Origin: a bacterium
GTDB taxonomy: Bacteria; Myxococcota_A; Polyangia; Nannocystales; Nannocystaceae
NCBI GenBank assembly: GCA_024742475.1
Contig: JANSYI010000026.1
Span: forward strand, 62,001 to 126,000
Reading direction: 5' to 3'
Length of the DNA: 64,000 nt
Shown here: in pieces, positions 43,502 through 52,965 of the stretch
Layout of the letters: every line of letters starts with the position of its first letter
Position numbering within the stretch: position 1 is the first letter of the stretch
The notes under the pieces: generated by a model
Told to the model about the DNA's origin: nothing
Seen by the model: only the letters and a program-made list of their open reading frames with translations
Database searches by the model: none
Program-made: the position numbers and the translations under genes

Positions 43502-44682
43502 GAGATGTTCCACCCCCATGTCAGCCCCAAGCCGACCCGAATGCCCCACGCGGAGCGGGCCCACGAGGGCGCGTTGTCGCGAATGTGCTCGAGCCGGCCG
43601 CCGGTGAGGAACGCCTCGGTGAACAGGTGTGCGCGCAGGCGCTCGCGGGCGCGACCGAACGAGACGCTGGCCGGCAAGCCGACGTACCAGCTCGCCGATC
43701 CGCCACGCACCGACTCGTCGGCATAGGCATGCACGAGGGCACCAACGACGAGCCCCACGCCAGCGCCGAAGCGGCGCCGACCGAAGCGGAAGTCTGGCCC
43801 GACGGCCATCGTGGTGTCGAGCGCCCGAACCGGCCCGGAGCGAGACGGGATGAAGCCGAGGTGAAACTGGCCTCCGGGCCCCTGAAAACGGCCCAGTCGC
43901 ATATGGGCCCGCGCGTAGCCGTCGAGGGATCCCCGGCTGACGACGCCAGCATCGACCCCGAGCCGAAACTGGGAGTCGCGGCTGATGAAGCGCTCGGCTT
44001 CGGGCTCTTCGGACGCGACCTCGACCGGCTCGGGAGCGCGCACGACTGCAGGCCCAGGCGCGGCGTCGTCGGTGGCATCGGGCAGCCCCTCGATCAGCGC
44101 CACGATGGCATCGGCTCCGCCGGGCTCCCGAAGCTGGGAGTACCGGACGTAGACTGCCGGGTCCGGACAAACGTCGGCTCCCGTGGTGACCGAGGCCCCG
44201 ATGCGCGTCTGTGCATGGACGACGCACAACACGACGTCGTCGGGGCGAGGCCGCGGGGTGAGGACGTAGCCGGCCTGCAGAAGCGCTGACTCGAGCTCTC
44301 CCGCCGCACCTTCGGGCGCTTCGGTGGTGCTGCGAAAACCGAGCACCTCCGAGGCGGGCGTGCGCGTGGGCTGGGCGTGCTCGAGCAGCAGACGGGCCCG
44401 ATGCAGCGCCTCGAGGCGCATGACCGCCGCCGGGCCGAGGTCGATGGAGAACGCTTCGGACCCGCTGCCGACCGAGACCGCGTCGGCATCGGCTTCGAGC
44501 GTGAGCACGCGGTCGGCCTGGTCCGCGGGAGCGATCGTGTAGCCCTCCTCGATGAGCCGCTGGACGAGCCAGCCACGCAGCGCGGTGGCCTCGGGGCCGT
44601 GCGGGCCGTCGGCGACGACCTCGACCGCCACGCTCGGTCCGAGCGTGAACGCGGTCGCAAGCACTGCAGCCCCAAACACCAT
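43498..44682 (-). CDS. Exported outer-membrane-like protein of the sigma/FecR operon
   Basis: A 394-residue protein with a short signal (GAAVLATAFTLGPSVAVE). Residues 20-195 form a mixed domain (VEVVADGPHGPEATALRGW, YTIAPADQADRVLTLEAD, CVVHAQTRIGASVTT). Residues 215-394 have regular strands (FRLGVDAGVVSRGSLDGYARAH split by turns, FHLGFIPSRSG, ASWYVGLPASVSFGR, GIRVGLGLTWGW), like an 8-stranded barrel. The stop overlaps the sigma factor start by 4 bases. It may be the outer part of a signal route to the sigma factor, but it has no TonB or plug region. Confidence 0.75.
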   Translation of the reverse strand: MVFGAAVLATAFTLGPSVAVEVVADGPHGPEATALRGWLVQRLIEEGYTIAPADQADRVLTLEADADAVSVGSGSEAFSIDLGPAAVMRLEALHRARLLLEHAQPTRTPASEVLGFRSTTEAPEGAAGELESALLQAGYVLTPRPRPDDVVLCVVHAQTRIGASVTTGADVCPDPAVYVRYSQLREPGGADAIVALIEGLPDATDDAAPGPAVVRAPEPVEVASEEPEAERFISRDSQFRLGVDAGVVSRGSLDGYARAHMRLGRFQGPGGQFHLGFIPSRSGPVRALDTTMAVGPDFRFGRRRFGAGVGLVVGALVHAYADESVRGGSASWYVGLPASVSFGRARERLRAHLFTEAFLTGGRLEHIRDNAPSWARSAWGIRVGLGLTWGWNIS

Positions 44683-44884
44683 GCCAGTTCAGCCCGTCCG
44701 AGGACGGACCCCCCTGGTAGTGTGGAGCCAACGCGTTTCGATCGGCGCTCTTTTTCGGCGGTTCCATCCCTTGGCGCCCGAAACGGCCGACGATGGACTG
44801 CTGCGGACACAGAGGACACACTTCACGCCCATGTAGGTTTCCTCCCAGATACGTGGGCGGGGGAGGCGCAGCGCCTGGTCGCTG

Positions 44885-45427
44885 CTAGAAGCATCCGTCG
44901 GGGACGACGTCTTGGTCGCAGCAGCCCGGCACGTCGCCGGCGGCGCAGTCTTGCGCCAACTGCTCGGTCACGGCGGTCTCGAGCGCGTCGTTGCAGACGC
45001 AGACCTTTTCGCAGCAGAAGTCGCCCAGTCGCATGAGCGGTGCGCATGAGAAGCCGGTCTCGCAGCGCGTGCCGTCGGCAAACTGGGAGCACTCCGCGTC
45101 GGACTCGCATGTGGCCGAGCACATCGAGCGCTGCAGCACCGACTCCTGCGCCACGACGCAGCGGCCCTCTTCGCAGACGAAGTCGTCGACACCAGCCATC
45201 GAGGCGCAGTCGGTGTCGCTCTCGCAGGGCTCTTCGGGCGGCGTGCGCGACTCTCCGAACACGCACAGGAGCTGGTCACAGGCCAGCGCGGGAAAGGAGA
45301 TGAGCGGGTCGGAGGGGACATCTCCGCCAGCGTGCTGACAGGGCGCCCCGACGTCGGACCGGTTGCAGCTCACCGCGCACACCAGTCCCAACGCCGCGCC
45401 CAACCATCGGGTCGCGAGTCTTCGCAT
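44885..45427 (-). CDS. Small Cys-rich lipoprotein
   Basis: A 180-residue lipoprotein. The signal ends in VCAVSC, with Cys at about residue 21. The mature part has 21 Cys in motifs such as CESDTDCASM, CEEGRC, CSATCESDAEC, CETGFSC and CCEKVCVC. These are the repeated 'C-x-SD-xDC' modules common in myxobacterial exported proteins. No domain with known activity is seen. It lies alone between the divergent sigma operon and a periplasmic chaperone-like gene. Confidence 0.78.
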   Translation of the reverse strand: MRRLATRWLGAALGLVCAVSCNRSDVGAPCQHAGGDVPSDPLISFPALACDQLLCVFGESRTPPEEPCESDTDCASMAGVDDFVCEEGRCVVAQESVLQRSMCSATCESDAECSQFADGTRCETGFSCAPLMRLGDFCCEKVCVCNDALETAVTEQLAQDCAAGDVPGCCDQDVVPDGCF

Positions 45428-45466
45428 GTGCGCTGTGGCAGCGATCGGAACGCGCGAAAGTTCCCG

Positions 45467-46081
45467 TCAGCGCGACTGCGGGGTCGCTGCGTCGCGCCCC
45501 TGCTGACCGTCACGTCTCCTCGGCCCGCGAGCCCGTGGGCCGTGCTCTCGTGGGCTTGCGCCCTTCATCAGGCGGCGCAGGCCGTTGCGCTCGACGAGCG
45601 TCGCGAGGGTCTTGCGCTGCTCCGGCTCGAGGACCGCGTGGATGTCGAGCAGGGCATCGAGCGTCGCCTCCGCCTGCTTCGCGCCAGCGCTCGCGAGGTC
45701 TTCTTGAATGCGTGCGAGTTCCTTCTTGCTCGGCTGCTCTTTCGCAAGTTCGCGGGACAGCGACGTCTGAAGCGAAGCCTGTCCCTTTCGGGCATCTCGG
45801 TGTTGCTCTCGAAGCGACTGCAGGCGAGCGGAGATCTTCGCGGCTTGGGCCTCCGAGCATGAGAGCTGCACACACAAGCCGCGCGCGTGTTTCATGCCCT
45901 TGGAGGACTTCCCGGCCTTCTTCTTGTTCTTCTTGCCGGCCTTGTTCTTCTTGCCCTTCTTCTTTTCGGCCTGCTTCGCGGCCGCCGGCGCGCTGGCAGG
46001 CGCGGCCGAGGCGACCGAGGCTGCGAAAGCCAGAGGTATGCAAAGGGAGGCGGCGCGGATGAATGCGATGGGCGAAGTCAT
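45467..46081 (-). CDS. Periplasmic Spy/CpxP-like helical protein
   Basis: A 204-residue protein with signal peptide ending near residue 28 (ASVASAAPASA). A Lys-rich tract follows (residues 38-62: KKKGKKNKAGKKNKKK). The helical region (AAKISARLQSLREQHRDARK, LSRELAKEQPSKKELARI, DALLDIHAVLEPEQRKTL) resembles the LTxxQ proteins of the CpxP/Spy and zinc-resistance group, with LEPEQRKTL in place of LTxxQ. Such proteins act as periplasmic chaperones or metal-binding sensors. The C-terminal 30 residues are Arg-rich. The start at 46081 gives the signal peptide. Confidence 0.65.
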   Translation of the reverse strand: MTSPIAFIRAASLCIPLAFAASVASAAPASAPAAAKQAEKKKGKKNKAGKKNKKKAGKSSKGMKHARGLCVQLSCSEAQAAKISARLQSLREQHRDARKGQASLQTSLSRELAKEQPSKKELARIQEDLASAGAKQAEATLDALLDIHAVLEPEQRKTLATLVERNGLRRLMKGASPREHGPRARGPRRRDGQQGRDAATPQSR

Positions 46082-46211
46082 GGCGGGCTCGTTGAATCCT
46101 GCCGCGGAACCCCGGTGTGAGGCCGCAAACGGGCGGTAAAGTGGGGGTAAAGCCGAATCCTGGAACAAAACACGGGGCGAAACCTGTTGCGCCGCTCGTG
46201 GTTCTGCTCAG

Positions 46212-49200
46212 ATGGCGGTGGTGGTGATCGAGACCGATCCGACGTTGTCGCCGAGCCAGGTGGCACCGAGCCCGGTGGCGCCGGGATCGGAGGCGTCGAA
46301 GGCCTGGATGGGCGACATGCGGGCGGGCATCAAGGCTCGCCTGTTCGCCGACGCCGACGACACCGAAGCAGCGCTGCGCGTCGGACATGGCACGGCCCCA
46401 AATCGCATCGGACGCTACGTCGTCATCAAGCGGATCGGGGCGGGCGGCATGGGCGTCGTCTACGCCGCCTACGACGACAAGCTCGACCGCAAGGTCGCCG
46501 TCAAGCTCCTGCGCCCCGGTCGTGGTCCCGTCTCGGAGACCGCGCGACAGAGGCTGCTCCGTGAGGCTCAGGCCATTGCGCGACTGCCTCATCGCTGCGT
46601 GGTGCAGGTCTACGAGGTCGGCACGTACGATGACGAGGTCTTCATTGCGATGGAGTACGTCGAGGGGAGCACGCTCAAGCAGTGGCAGCCTTCGCGAGAC
46701 TGGCGCGACATCCTGGCCCGCTACGTGGATGCTGGCCGAGGCCTGTGCGCCGCCCATGCCGCGGGAATCGTGCACCGCGACTTCAAGGCCGACAACGTGC
46801 TGGTCCGTGCATCGGACCTCGCCGTGCGCGTCGTCGACTTCGGCCTCGCCCGCACCGAGCGGCAAGACGTGCTCGGGGACACCGCAGGCGAGGTCGCCCC
46901 AGACGCCGAGGACACCTCGCTCACGCGCACCGGGCTCATCATGGGCACGCCTGCCTACATGGCGCCCGAACAACACCTGGCCTCGGCCACCGACGCGCGC
47001 ACCGACCAGTTCTCCTTCTGCGCATCTCTGTTCGAGGCCCTGTATGGCTATCGAGCGTTCGCGGGCGAGCGACTCGACGAGCTGAGAGCCAACGTGCTCG
47101 CGGGCAAGGTGGAGCCGGCGCCGCGCTACACGGCTGTGCCTGAGCACATTCACCGCACGCTCGCGCGGGGGCTCGCTGTGGATCCCGCGCAGCGTCATCC
47201 TACGATGGAGGCGCTGCTCGAGCAGCTCGAGCTTTCGAAGCCCTCGAGACCCTGGCGGAGGATCAGTTGGACACTCGGGCTCACGGCGGCGCTGGTCGGA
47301 GGCTCCGTCTCGTGGTCGAGCGCGATGACGCCGGCGCTCTCGCCCGCTGCGGTCCGGTTGCGCGCCGCGTTCGACGACACGCTCCGCGGCGATGCGACGC
47401 AGGAGCTGACCCGACTGCAGGCGCGGACCATGCCGCAGAGATGGAACGACCTCGTGCTGTCGTACGCGAGCGCGGCACCGGACCCCACGGCACGGCTCGC
47501 CGCCCTGAAACACCTCGCCTTCGACGCCCCCGCCGCGATGCCGGCCGCACGCAGCCATGCGTCGGGAGCCCTGCGCGGCGGGCCCGTCTTCGCCATCCAC
47601 ACCACCGCCTCGGCCGTTCGATCGGTCGAGTTCTCCCCCCGCGGTGAGCAGCTCGTCGCACTCACCGAGCGAGGCGCTGTGCTGTACTGGCCTGCCCCCG
47701 GTGCGGCACGTGCCGAGGTCTTGCACGACGACGTCATCGACGTGGCGTTTGGCGAAGATGGGACGCTCGAGGCGCTACTTCCCCAGGGTCGTCTCGCGAC
47801 GCTCGACACCGAGGGCGAGACGCTCGAGGTCCGCTCTGTTCACGGTGGCGAGCTCACGCAGGTCGCCAGCGACGCGCGAGGCCGCGTTGCCGTCGGCGCC
47901 GAGGATGGCAGCGTGCTGCTCCTGCACGAGGGCTCCATCACGGCGTTGCGGGAACACGACGCGTCGATCGCCGCCCTCGCCTTTCACCCGACGAAACCGA
48001 CGCTCGCATCGGGGGACGACAGCGGTCGGGTGAACTTGTGGTTTCTCGGACGCGACACCCATCGAAGCACGGGCGTCGAAGGCGGAGTCTCGTCGTTGGT
48101 CTGGATGCGCGAGGGCGAGGTGGTGGTGGCCGAGACCGCGCACGGCACGATGGCCTGGGATGGCGAGCAGGGCACCCCCGTCGCGTCCCCAGCCGCAGGG
48201 CGCGTCCGGTCCGTCGCTGCCACCCCCGACGGGTCGGTGGTCCTCGAACGCATGAGCGATGGCGTGGTCGCGGTACTGGGTGACGGCTCCCGCCTCCGGC
48301 TCGACCGCAGCGAGGGCAGCACCGTGCTTGCCGTGTCGGCGGACGGTCGATGGGGCGCCTCGGGCCACGCGCAGAGCGTCTCGGTGTGGCGGACGGGTGT
48401 CGACGTCGACGGGGTCGGGCCACGCGGCGAACGCTTGTTCCACCTCGAGGGCGACGCGCCCGGGGTCGGCGTTCACGCGCGCGGCGACCAGGTCGTCGCC
48501 GTCACCGCGAACGGCAGCCTCTGGTCACTTCGACCCTGGCGTGGCGAGCGGATCGCCGACGTGAACGCCGCGGTGCGGAGCTCGGCGCAGAGCTTCGACG
48601 GCCGCACGATTGCCATCGAGACGGCGTCCGGCGCAATCGAGCTGGTCGACCTCGACGATCCGACCTCCAGCCGGACCCTCGAGCGCTTTGGCGAAGGGAG
48701 AGCAGGACCGATCGCGTGGTCCGCCGATGGCTCGGTCATCGCCAAGCTGCAGTGCGACGATGCTCGCGCCTGCGAGGTCTCGGTCCACCCGACCGATGGC
48801 GCTGCGCCGCGCGGGGCCGGGCCGTTGCCCCCCGAGACCCTGCACATGCACGTCTCGGAGTCTGGGAGCTCCGTCGCGCTCGCCCAGCCGGATCACCTGA
48901 TGCTCTGGGACACGAGCACCGGCGTGCTCCGCAGATTCTCTCCGCCCTCGGGGATGCGTCCGGTCGCCTGCGCGTTCGGTCCCGGCGGCACGCTGCGCTG
49001 GGCCTCGGCGTCCGAGGGCTCGCTCGAAGTGCTCCAGCTCGACGACGACGGAACGAACACGCTCTTCGAGCACGACGGGCTCGGTCGCCTCGCCTCGGTG
49101 ACGACCGGTGATGGCTTGGTCCTCGAGGTGCCCGGCGAAGGCGCGGTGCTGTGGCAGCTCTCCGAGGACTCCTTCACCCGGCTGCCGGGCGATGTCTTGG

Positions 49201-49520
49201 CCGGCCTCGATCGCCCCGAAGTCCACGTGATGCCTGGGGGTATGCGGTTGTGGGTCGCGGAGGAGGGGGCGGCCACCGTCACCGTCCATGACCTGAGCTC
49301 GGGCTGGGCCGAGCGGTTGCCCCGGCCGCGAAGACCCCTTGCGTGGCCGCGCACGAGCCTCTGGGTCGAGATCGCGGGCCCGCAGCTGCTGCGCGAGTGG
49401 GGCGCGGCCGCTCCGCACGACGCGGAGGCCTTCGGACGATGGCTGCGGTCCCGGACGCGCGTGGTGCTACCCGTGTCCGCCCTCAAGCGCACCGTGCCCC
49501 ACTCGGCCGAACCTCTTTGA
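46212..49520 (+). CDS. Ser/Thr protein kinase with C-terminal beta-propeller
   Basis: A 1102-residue protein. The kinase domain (about residues 68-335) has the loop IGAGGMGVV, Lys98 in VAVKLL, the catalytic HRDFKADN, DFGLA and GTPAYMAPEQ, so it should be active. A probable membrane segment is near 355-375 (WTLGLTAALVGGSVSWSSA). From about 460 to 1060 the sequence has repeated WD40-like blades (SVEFSPRGEQLVAL, AALAFHPTKPTLASGDDSG, VLAVSADGRWGASG, IAWSADGSVIAKL), about two propellers. This is the Pkn/PknD-like plan of a sensor kinase with a repeat domain. It is the first of three consecutive kinase genes. Confidence 0.92.
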   Translation: MAVVVIETDPTLSPSQVAPSPVAPGSEASKAWMGDMRAGIKARLFADADDTEAALRVGHGTAPNRIGRYVVIKRIGAGGMGVVYAAYDDKLDRKVAVKLLRPGRGPVSETARQRLLREAQAIARLPHRCVVQVYEVGTYDDEVFIAMEYVEGSTLKQWQPSRDWRDILARYVDAGRGLCAAHAAGIVHRDFKADNVLVRASDLAVRVVDFGLARTERQDVLGDTAGEVAPDAEDTSLTRTGLIMGTPAYMAPEQHLASATDARTDQFSFCASLFEALYGYRAFAGERLDELRANVLAGKVEPAPRYTAVPEHIHRTLARGLAVDPAQRHPTMEALLEQLELSKPSRPWRRISWTLGLTAALVGGSVSWSSAMTPALSPAAVRLRAAFDDTLRGDATQELTRLQARTMPQRWNDLVLSYASAAPDPTARLAALKHLAFDAPAAMPAARSHASGALRGGPVFAIHTTASAVRSVEFSPRGEQLVALTERGAVLYWPAPGAARAEVLHDDVIDVAFGEDGTLEALLPQGRLATLDTEGETLEVRSVHGGELTQVASDARGRVAVGAEDGSVLLLHEGSITALREHDASIAALAFHPTKPTLASGDDSGRVNLWFLGRDTHRSTGVEGGVSSLVWMREGEVVVAETAHGTMAWDGEQGTPVASPAAGRVRSVAATPDGSVVLERMSDGVVAVLGDGSRLRLDRSEGSTVLAVSADGRWGASGHAQSVSVWRTGVDVDGVGPRGERLFHLEGDAPGVGVHARGDQVVAVTANGSLWSLRPWRGERIADVNAAVRSSAQSFDGRTIAIETASGAIELVDLDDPTSSRTLERFGEGRAGPIAWSADGSVIAKLQCDDARACEVSVHPTDGAAPRGAGPLPPETLHMHVSESGSSVALAQPDHLMLWDTSTGVLRRFSPPSGMRPVACAFGPGGTLRWASASEGSLEVLQLDDDGTNTLFEHDGLGRLASVTTGDGLVLEVPGEGAVLWQLSEDSFTRLPGDVLAGLDRPEVHVMPGGMRLWVAEEGAATVTVHDLSSGWAERLPRPRRPLAWPRTSLWVEIAGPQLLREWGAAAPHDAEAFGRWLRSRTRVVLPVSALKRTVPHSAEPL

Positions 49521-49602
49521 CCTCGGGGCCGCGGAGCGCGACGATGGGTCCGACGCGCATGACCTGCTCCTGCTCCCCCGACCCTTCCCGGAGTGCGCCC
49601 GC

Positions 49603-51273
49603 GTGAGCGGTAGCCGTGCAGCGTTCGCCGCCGACGACGTCGTCGGCGGGTACCACCTCGTTCGCCCCGCCGGAAAGGGCGGCATGGCCGAGGTCTGGCT
49701 GGCGCGCAAGGGAGGGCGCGGTCGACCGGTGGCGCTCAAGGTCGTGCTGCCTCACCTCGCGGGCGAAGCTCGGTACGCGCGCATGTTCCGGACCGAGGCC
49801 GAGGTCTCGGGCCTGATGAGCCACTCCAACATCGTCCAGTGCTTCGACGAGGGCGAGGACCAGGGCGTGAGCTACTTGGTGATGGAGTGGGTCGAGGGCA
49901 TCAACCTCGTGCGCCTACGAGAGGCCCTCAAGCTCATCGACAACGCCGAGGTCCGTCACTCGATGGTCGCGTTCGTCATCGGGCAGCTGCTGCACGGGCT
50001 GGGGTATGCGCACCAGCTCACCGACCCCAGCGGCAACCCGCTGGGCATCGTGCACCGCGACATCTCCCCGCAGAACGTGCTGGTGTCGACCGCCGGCGAC
50101 GTGAAGCTGCTCGACTTCGGGGTCGCGCACACCGTCATCGAGGAGAGCTCGGGCATGCACGTCAAGGGCAAGCTGCGCTACATGGCGCCCGAGCAGCTCA
50201 CGTCCCGGACGAAGGCGCCAACCCTCGACCTGTTCGGGGTGGGCGCCCTGTTGCACGAGCTGCTCGACGGCAAGCGATTTCGAGGCGACTTCAAGGACGA
50301 CCGACAGCTGCACGCGCAGGTGATGCGAGGCGTCGTCCCCATGCTCCGCTCGGCTGCGCCGCCCGAGCTCGAACAGCTTCGACAAGCGCTGCTCTCGGCC
50401 GACCCGAGCGGGCGGCCGCAGTCGGCCGAAGCCGCCCTCGAGATCCTCCGCAGCTTTCGAGGCTACCGCGACTGCCGGGTCGAGCTCTCGAAGGTCGTCG
50501 GCAGCCTGATGGGCTCGACCCGTCCGCGCTCGGCCGTCGAGCCATCGTCCGCGTCCACGTCACGCCCGGCACCGAGCGCCCCCTCGCCTGGCCCAGCCCC
50601 GGCGCCGCCCTCGGTCGCGCCGCCCTCGGTCGCGCCGCCCCCCGCGTCTCTCTCCGCTCCGAGCGTGCCTCAGCCGGTCGCGCCCGCCGCGGTGACTCCG
50701 GCTGCGGTCGCGCCCGCCGCCCCCGCTGCGGCGGCTGCCCCTCCCGAGCGCACCATGTTCCTCGACGGCGGAGGCCTGCCGCCAGGCGCCCTCGCCCCCG
50801 AGCCCACGGCGTTCCTGCCCAACCCCAACGCGCCGCAGTCGGCCGAGGGCGCCCCCATCGCGTCGCCGCAGCCGATTCAAGAGCCGACGGCTTTCCTTCC
50901 CAACCCCAACGCGCCCGGCGGTCCGGGGGGCGTAGACCCGATGGCCGACGCCGAGGAGGGCACCGCATTCGTCGCGCCCCCGAGCGCCCACGGGCCGGCC
51001 CACGCACCGCCCGCGGCTGCGCGCCCACCGAGCCAGGTCCGTGCGCCCAGCCCGAGCCACCCGCCCGTCGCCGCGCCGCAACACCGTGGCCACGCCGCCA
51101 CGCCCGACCTCGGTGCCAACGAACCGTCGATGACCCGGTTCGTCGTCCAGGAGCGGAACATGACCAAGACGATCCTCATGTTCGTCGCGGGGCTCGTGCT
51201 CGCGCTGTCCGCCGCAGGCGCGGCCGCCTACTTCATCCTCGAGCCCAGCGAGCCCGCCGAGGCTTCGGAGTAA
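49603..51273 (+). CDS. Ser/Thr protein kinase with tail anchor and Thr-rich linker
   Basis: A 556-residue kinase from a GTG start with GGAG 9 bases upstream. The kinase domain (residues 17-285) has AGKGGMAEVW, Lys in ALKVVLPH, HRDISPQNVL (the Lys of HRDxKxxN is replaced by Ser, as in many myxobacterial kinases), DFGVA and GKLRYMAPEQ. Residues 310-520 are a Pro/Ala linker with four Thr-Phe motifs (ERTMFL, EPTAFLPNPNAP twice, EGTAFV). The only membrane segment is near the C-terminus (TILMFVAGLVLALSAAGAAAYF, followed by 11 residues). The kinase therefore faces the cytoplasm with almost nothing outside. Confidence 0.92.
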   Translation: MSGSRAAFAADDVVGGYHLVRPAGKGGMAEVWLARKGGRGRPVALKVVLPHLAGEARYARMFRTEAEVSGLMSHSNIVQCFDEGEDQGVSYLVMEWVEGINLVRLREALKLIDNAEVRHSMVAFVIGQLLHGLGYAHQLTDPSGNPLGIVHRDISPQNVLVSTAGDVKLLDFGVAHTVIEESSGMHVKGKLRYMAPEQLTSRTKAPTLDLFGVGALLHELLDGKRFRGDFKDDRQLHAQVMRGVVPMLRSAAPPELEQLRQALLSADPSGRPQSAEAALEILRSFRGYRDCRVELSKVVGSLMGSTRPRSAVEPSSASTSRPAPSAPSPGPAPAPPSVAPPSVAPPPASLSAPSVPQPVAPAAVTPAAVAPAAPAAAAAPPERTMFLDGGGLPPGALAPEPTAFLPNPNAPQSAEGAPIASPQPIQEPTAFLPNPNAPGGPGGVDPMADAEEGTAFVAPPSAHGPAHAPPAAARPPSQVRAPSPSHPPVAAPQHRGHAATPDLGANEPSMTRFVVQERNMTKTILMFVAGLVLALSAAGAAAYFILEPSEPAEASE

Positions 51274-51291
51274 CCTCGGAGTCGCCGGACC

Positions 51292-52920
51292 GTGCCCGAT
51301 CTCGTCTCCGTCGTCCCGCCCACGATGCCCGAGGTCTTGCCCTCGGGGACCGAGGTCGATCGCTACGTGATCGACAGCGTCCTGCGCGACGGAGGGATGG
51401 CAACGATCTACTTGGGCCACCACCGCGCGACCTCGGCTCGAGTCGCGATCAAGATCCTTCACACCGAGTACGTTCACCAACCCGACTTCGTGGCGCGCTT
51501 CGACCGCGAAGCGCAGGTGATGGGCCGGCTGTCGGGGTGCCCTCAGATTGTCTCGGTGCACGACGTCGGCGCGCTACCCGATGGTCGCCACTACCTCGTC
51601 ATGGATCTCGTCCGCGGCCACGACCTTCGCGACGAACTCGACCAGCTCGCAGGTCGAGAGGAGACGATGGACCTTCCGCGCGCTCTGTCGCTCATGCGCG
51701 ATGTGGCTGCGGGGCTGGCCGCGGCGCACCACGCCGACGTCGTTCACCGCGACGTCAAGCCATCCAACGTCATGCTCGAGTCCAGCGCCGGCCGTGAGGT
51801 CGCGAAGCTGCTCGACTTCGGCATCTCGGCCGACCTCGCCGAGAGCGGACGACGCCAAGACCTGACCGCGGGAGGCACGGTCATCGGCACGGCCCGCTAC
51901 ATGGCGCCCGAGCAGGCCGCCGGCATCAGCAACAGCCCTACGGTCGACATCTGGGCAATGGGTGTCGTCTTGCTCGAGATGCTCAGCGGCAAGGCCCCCC
52001 CCAAACGAGGCTGGGGTCTGGCCGGGGCCAGCCTCGACGCGCTTCCTCCGGTGCCCGGATCGCTGCGCACGCTGCTCGAGCAGATGCTCGCCACCGACAG
52101 CACCCAACGCATTCAGTCGGCCCGCGAGGTGGAACGCCGCCTGCTCGAAATCCTGCCCAGCGTCGGCGTCGACGTCTCTGGCGTGTCCACCCCCATCGTC
52201 CCGATGCTCGAGGCGCCCCGCGTCTCGCCCAACGCCGACAAGGGAGGGACCGCCGTCGTGCCCCCGCCCGCATCGGCGCCCTCACCTCGCCGGGGAGCGC
52301 GACCCCTGCTGTGGGGTGTCGCCGCCGGCGTGCTCGCCTCGGGGGCAGTGGCCGGCTGGTGGTTGGTCCGAACGATGACCCAGCCTGACGCGACGCCAGC
52401 GGCACAGGAGCCGGCCGTCGCAGTGGCCAACGACCAAACCGAGCAGGCCGAACGCCCTGAACACAAAGGAGAAACCCCGCCCGCGGTCGTCACTCCACGG
52501 CCAGAGCCAGAGCCTGCGCCAGAGGCAGAGCCAGAGCCAGAGCCAGCCCCAGCCCCAGCCCCAGAGGCAGAGGCAGAGGCAGAGCCAGAGCTAGCGCCGG
52601 AGCCAGAGCCGGCGCCCAAGCCTTCGTCGAAGCGGCCCAAGGCCCGAAGCGCCGCAGCGCCGAAGAAGACCAAAGACTGCGCTTCGGTAATGCAAGAGAC
52701 GCGCGACGCAGCCGCGGAGGGCGAGTGGAAGACGGTGCTGGCACACACGAAGCGCAAAGCATGCTGGACGAGCGCCAAGACCGAGCGAGAGCGTCATCGC
52801 GTCCGGGCCCTGCACAAGCTCGGCCGGTACGCGCAGTGTGAGAAGGAAGGGCAGGAGTCGGGCGACCCCACGGTGTGGAGCGTCGTCGACCTGTGCCGCA
52901 AAGCTGCCGAGAAGAAGTAG
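51292..52920 (+). CDS. Ser/Thr protein kinase with periplasmic Pro-Glu stalk
   Basis: A 542-residue kinase from the GTG at 51292. The kinase domain (about residues 23-290) has RDGGMATIYLG, Lys in VAIKILH, HRDVKPSNVML, DFGIS and GTARYMAPEQ. A membrane segment lies near 341-361 (LLWGVAAGVLASGAVAGWWLV). The outer part has a Pro-Glu-Ala repeat stalk (about 395-445) and a helical domain with four Cys (KDCASVMQETR, KACWTSAK, YAQCEKEG, VDLCRKA). This plan, kinase-helix-sensor, is typical of PknB-like receptors. It follows the previous kinase by 18 bases. Confidence 0.93.
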   Translation: MPDLVSVVPPTMPEVLPSGTEVDRYVIDSVLRDGGMATIYLGHHRATSARVAIKILHTEYVHQPDFVARFDREAQVMGRLSGCPQIVSVHDVGALPDGRHYLVMDLVRGHDLRDELDQLAGREETMDLPRALSLMRDVAAGLAAAHHADVVHRDVKPSNVMLESSAGREVAKLLDFGISADLAESGRRQDLTAGGTVIGTARYMAPEQAAGISNSPTVDIWAMGVVLLEMLSGKAPPKRGWGLAGASLDALPPVPGSLRTLLEQMLATDSTQRIQSAREVERRLLEILPSVGVDVSGVSTPIVPMLEAPRVSPNADKGGTAVVPPPASAPSPRRGARPLLWGVAAGVLASGAVAGWWLVRTMTQPDATPAAQEPAVAVANDQTEQAERPEHKGETPPAVVTPRPEPEPAPEAEPEPEPAPAPAPEAEAEAEPELAPEPEPAPKPSSKRPKARSAAAPKKTKDCASVMQETRDAAAEGEWKTVLAHTKRKACWTSAKTERERHRVRALHKLGRYAQCEKEGQESGDPTVWSVVDLCRKAAEKK

Positions 52921-52965
52921 TCCGCCTCGCCACCACGAAGCCCCCACGAAGCCCCCGACGAAGAA

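Noticed and set aside
43502..43519. ATG start at 43519 for the sigma factor
   Set aside because: The GTG at 43501 gives a 4-base GTGA overlap with the upstream gene, as seen in other coupled genes here.
44683..44884. Hairpins CCGTC-CGAG-GACGG and AGGCGC-A-GCGCCT in the gap upstream of the sigma operon
   Set aside because: They are short, and expected by chance in very GC-rich DNA. The 202-base gap shows no clear feature.
49339..49602. Longer N-terminus for the second kinase reaching back into the first kinase gene
   Set aside because: The extra residues are Arg/Cys-rich frame-shadow sequence, and the GTG at 49603 has a good ribosome site.
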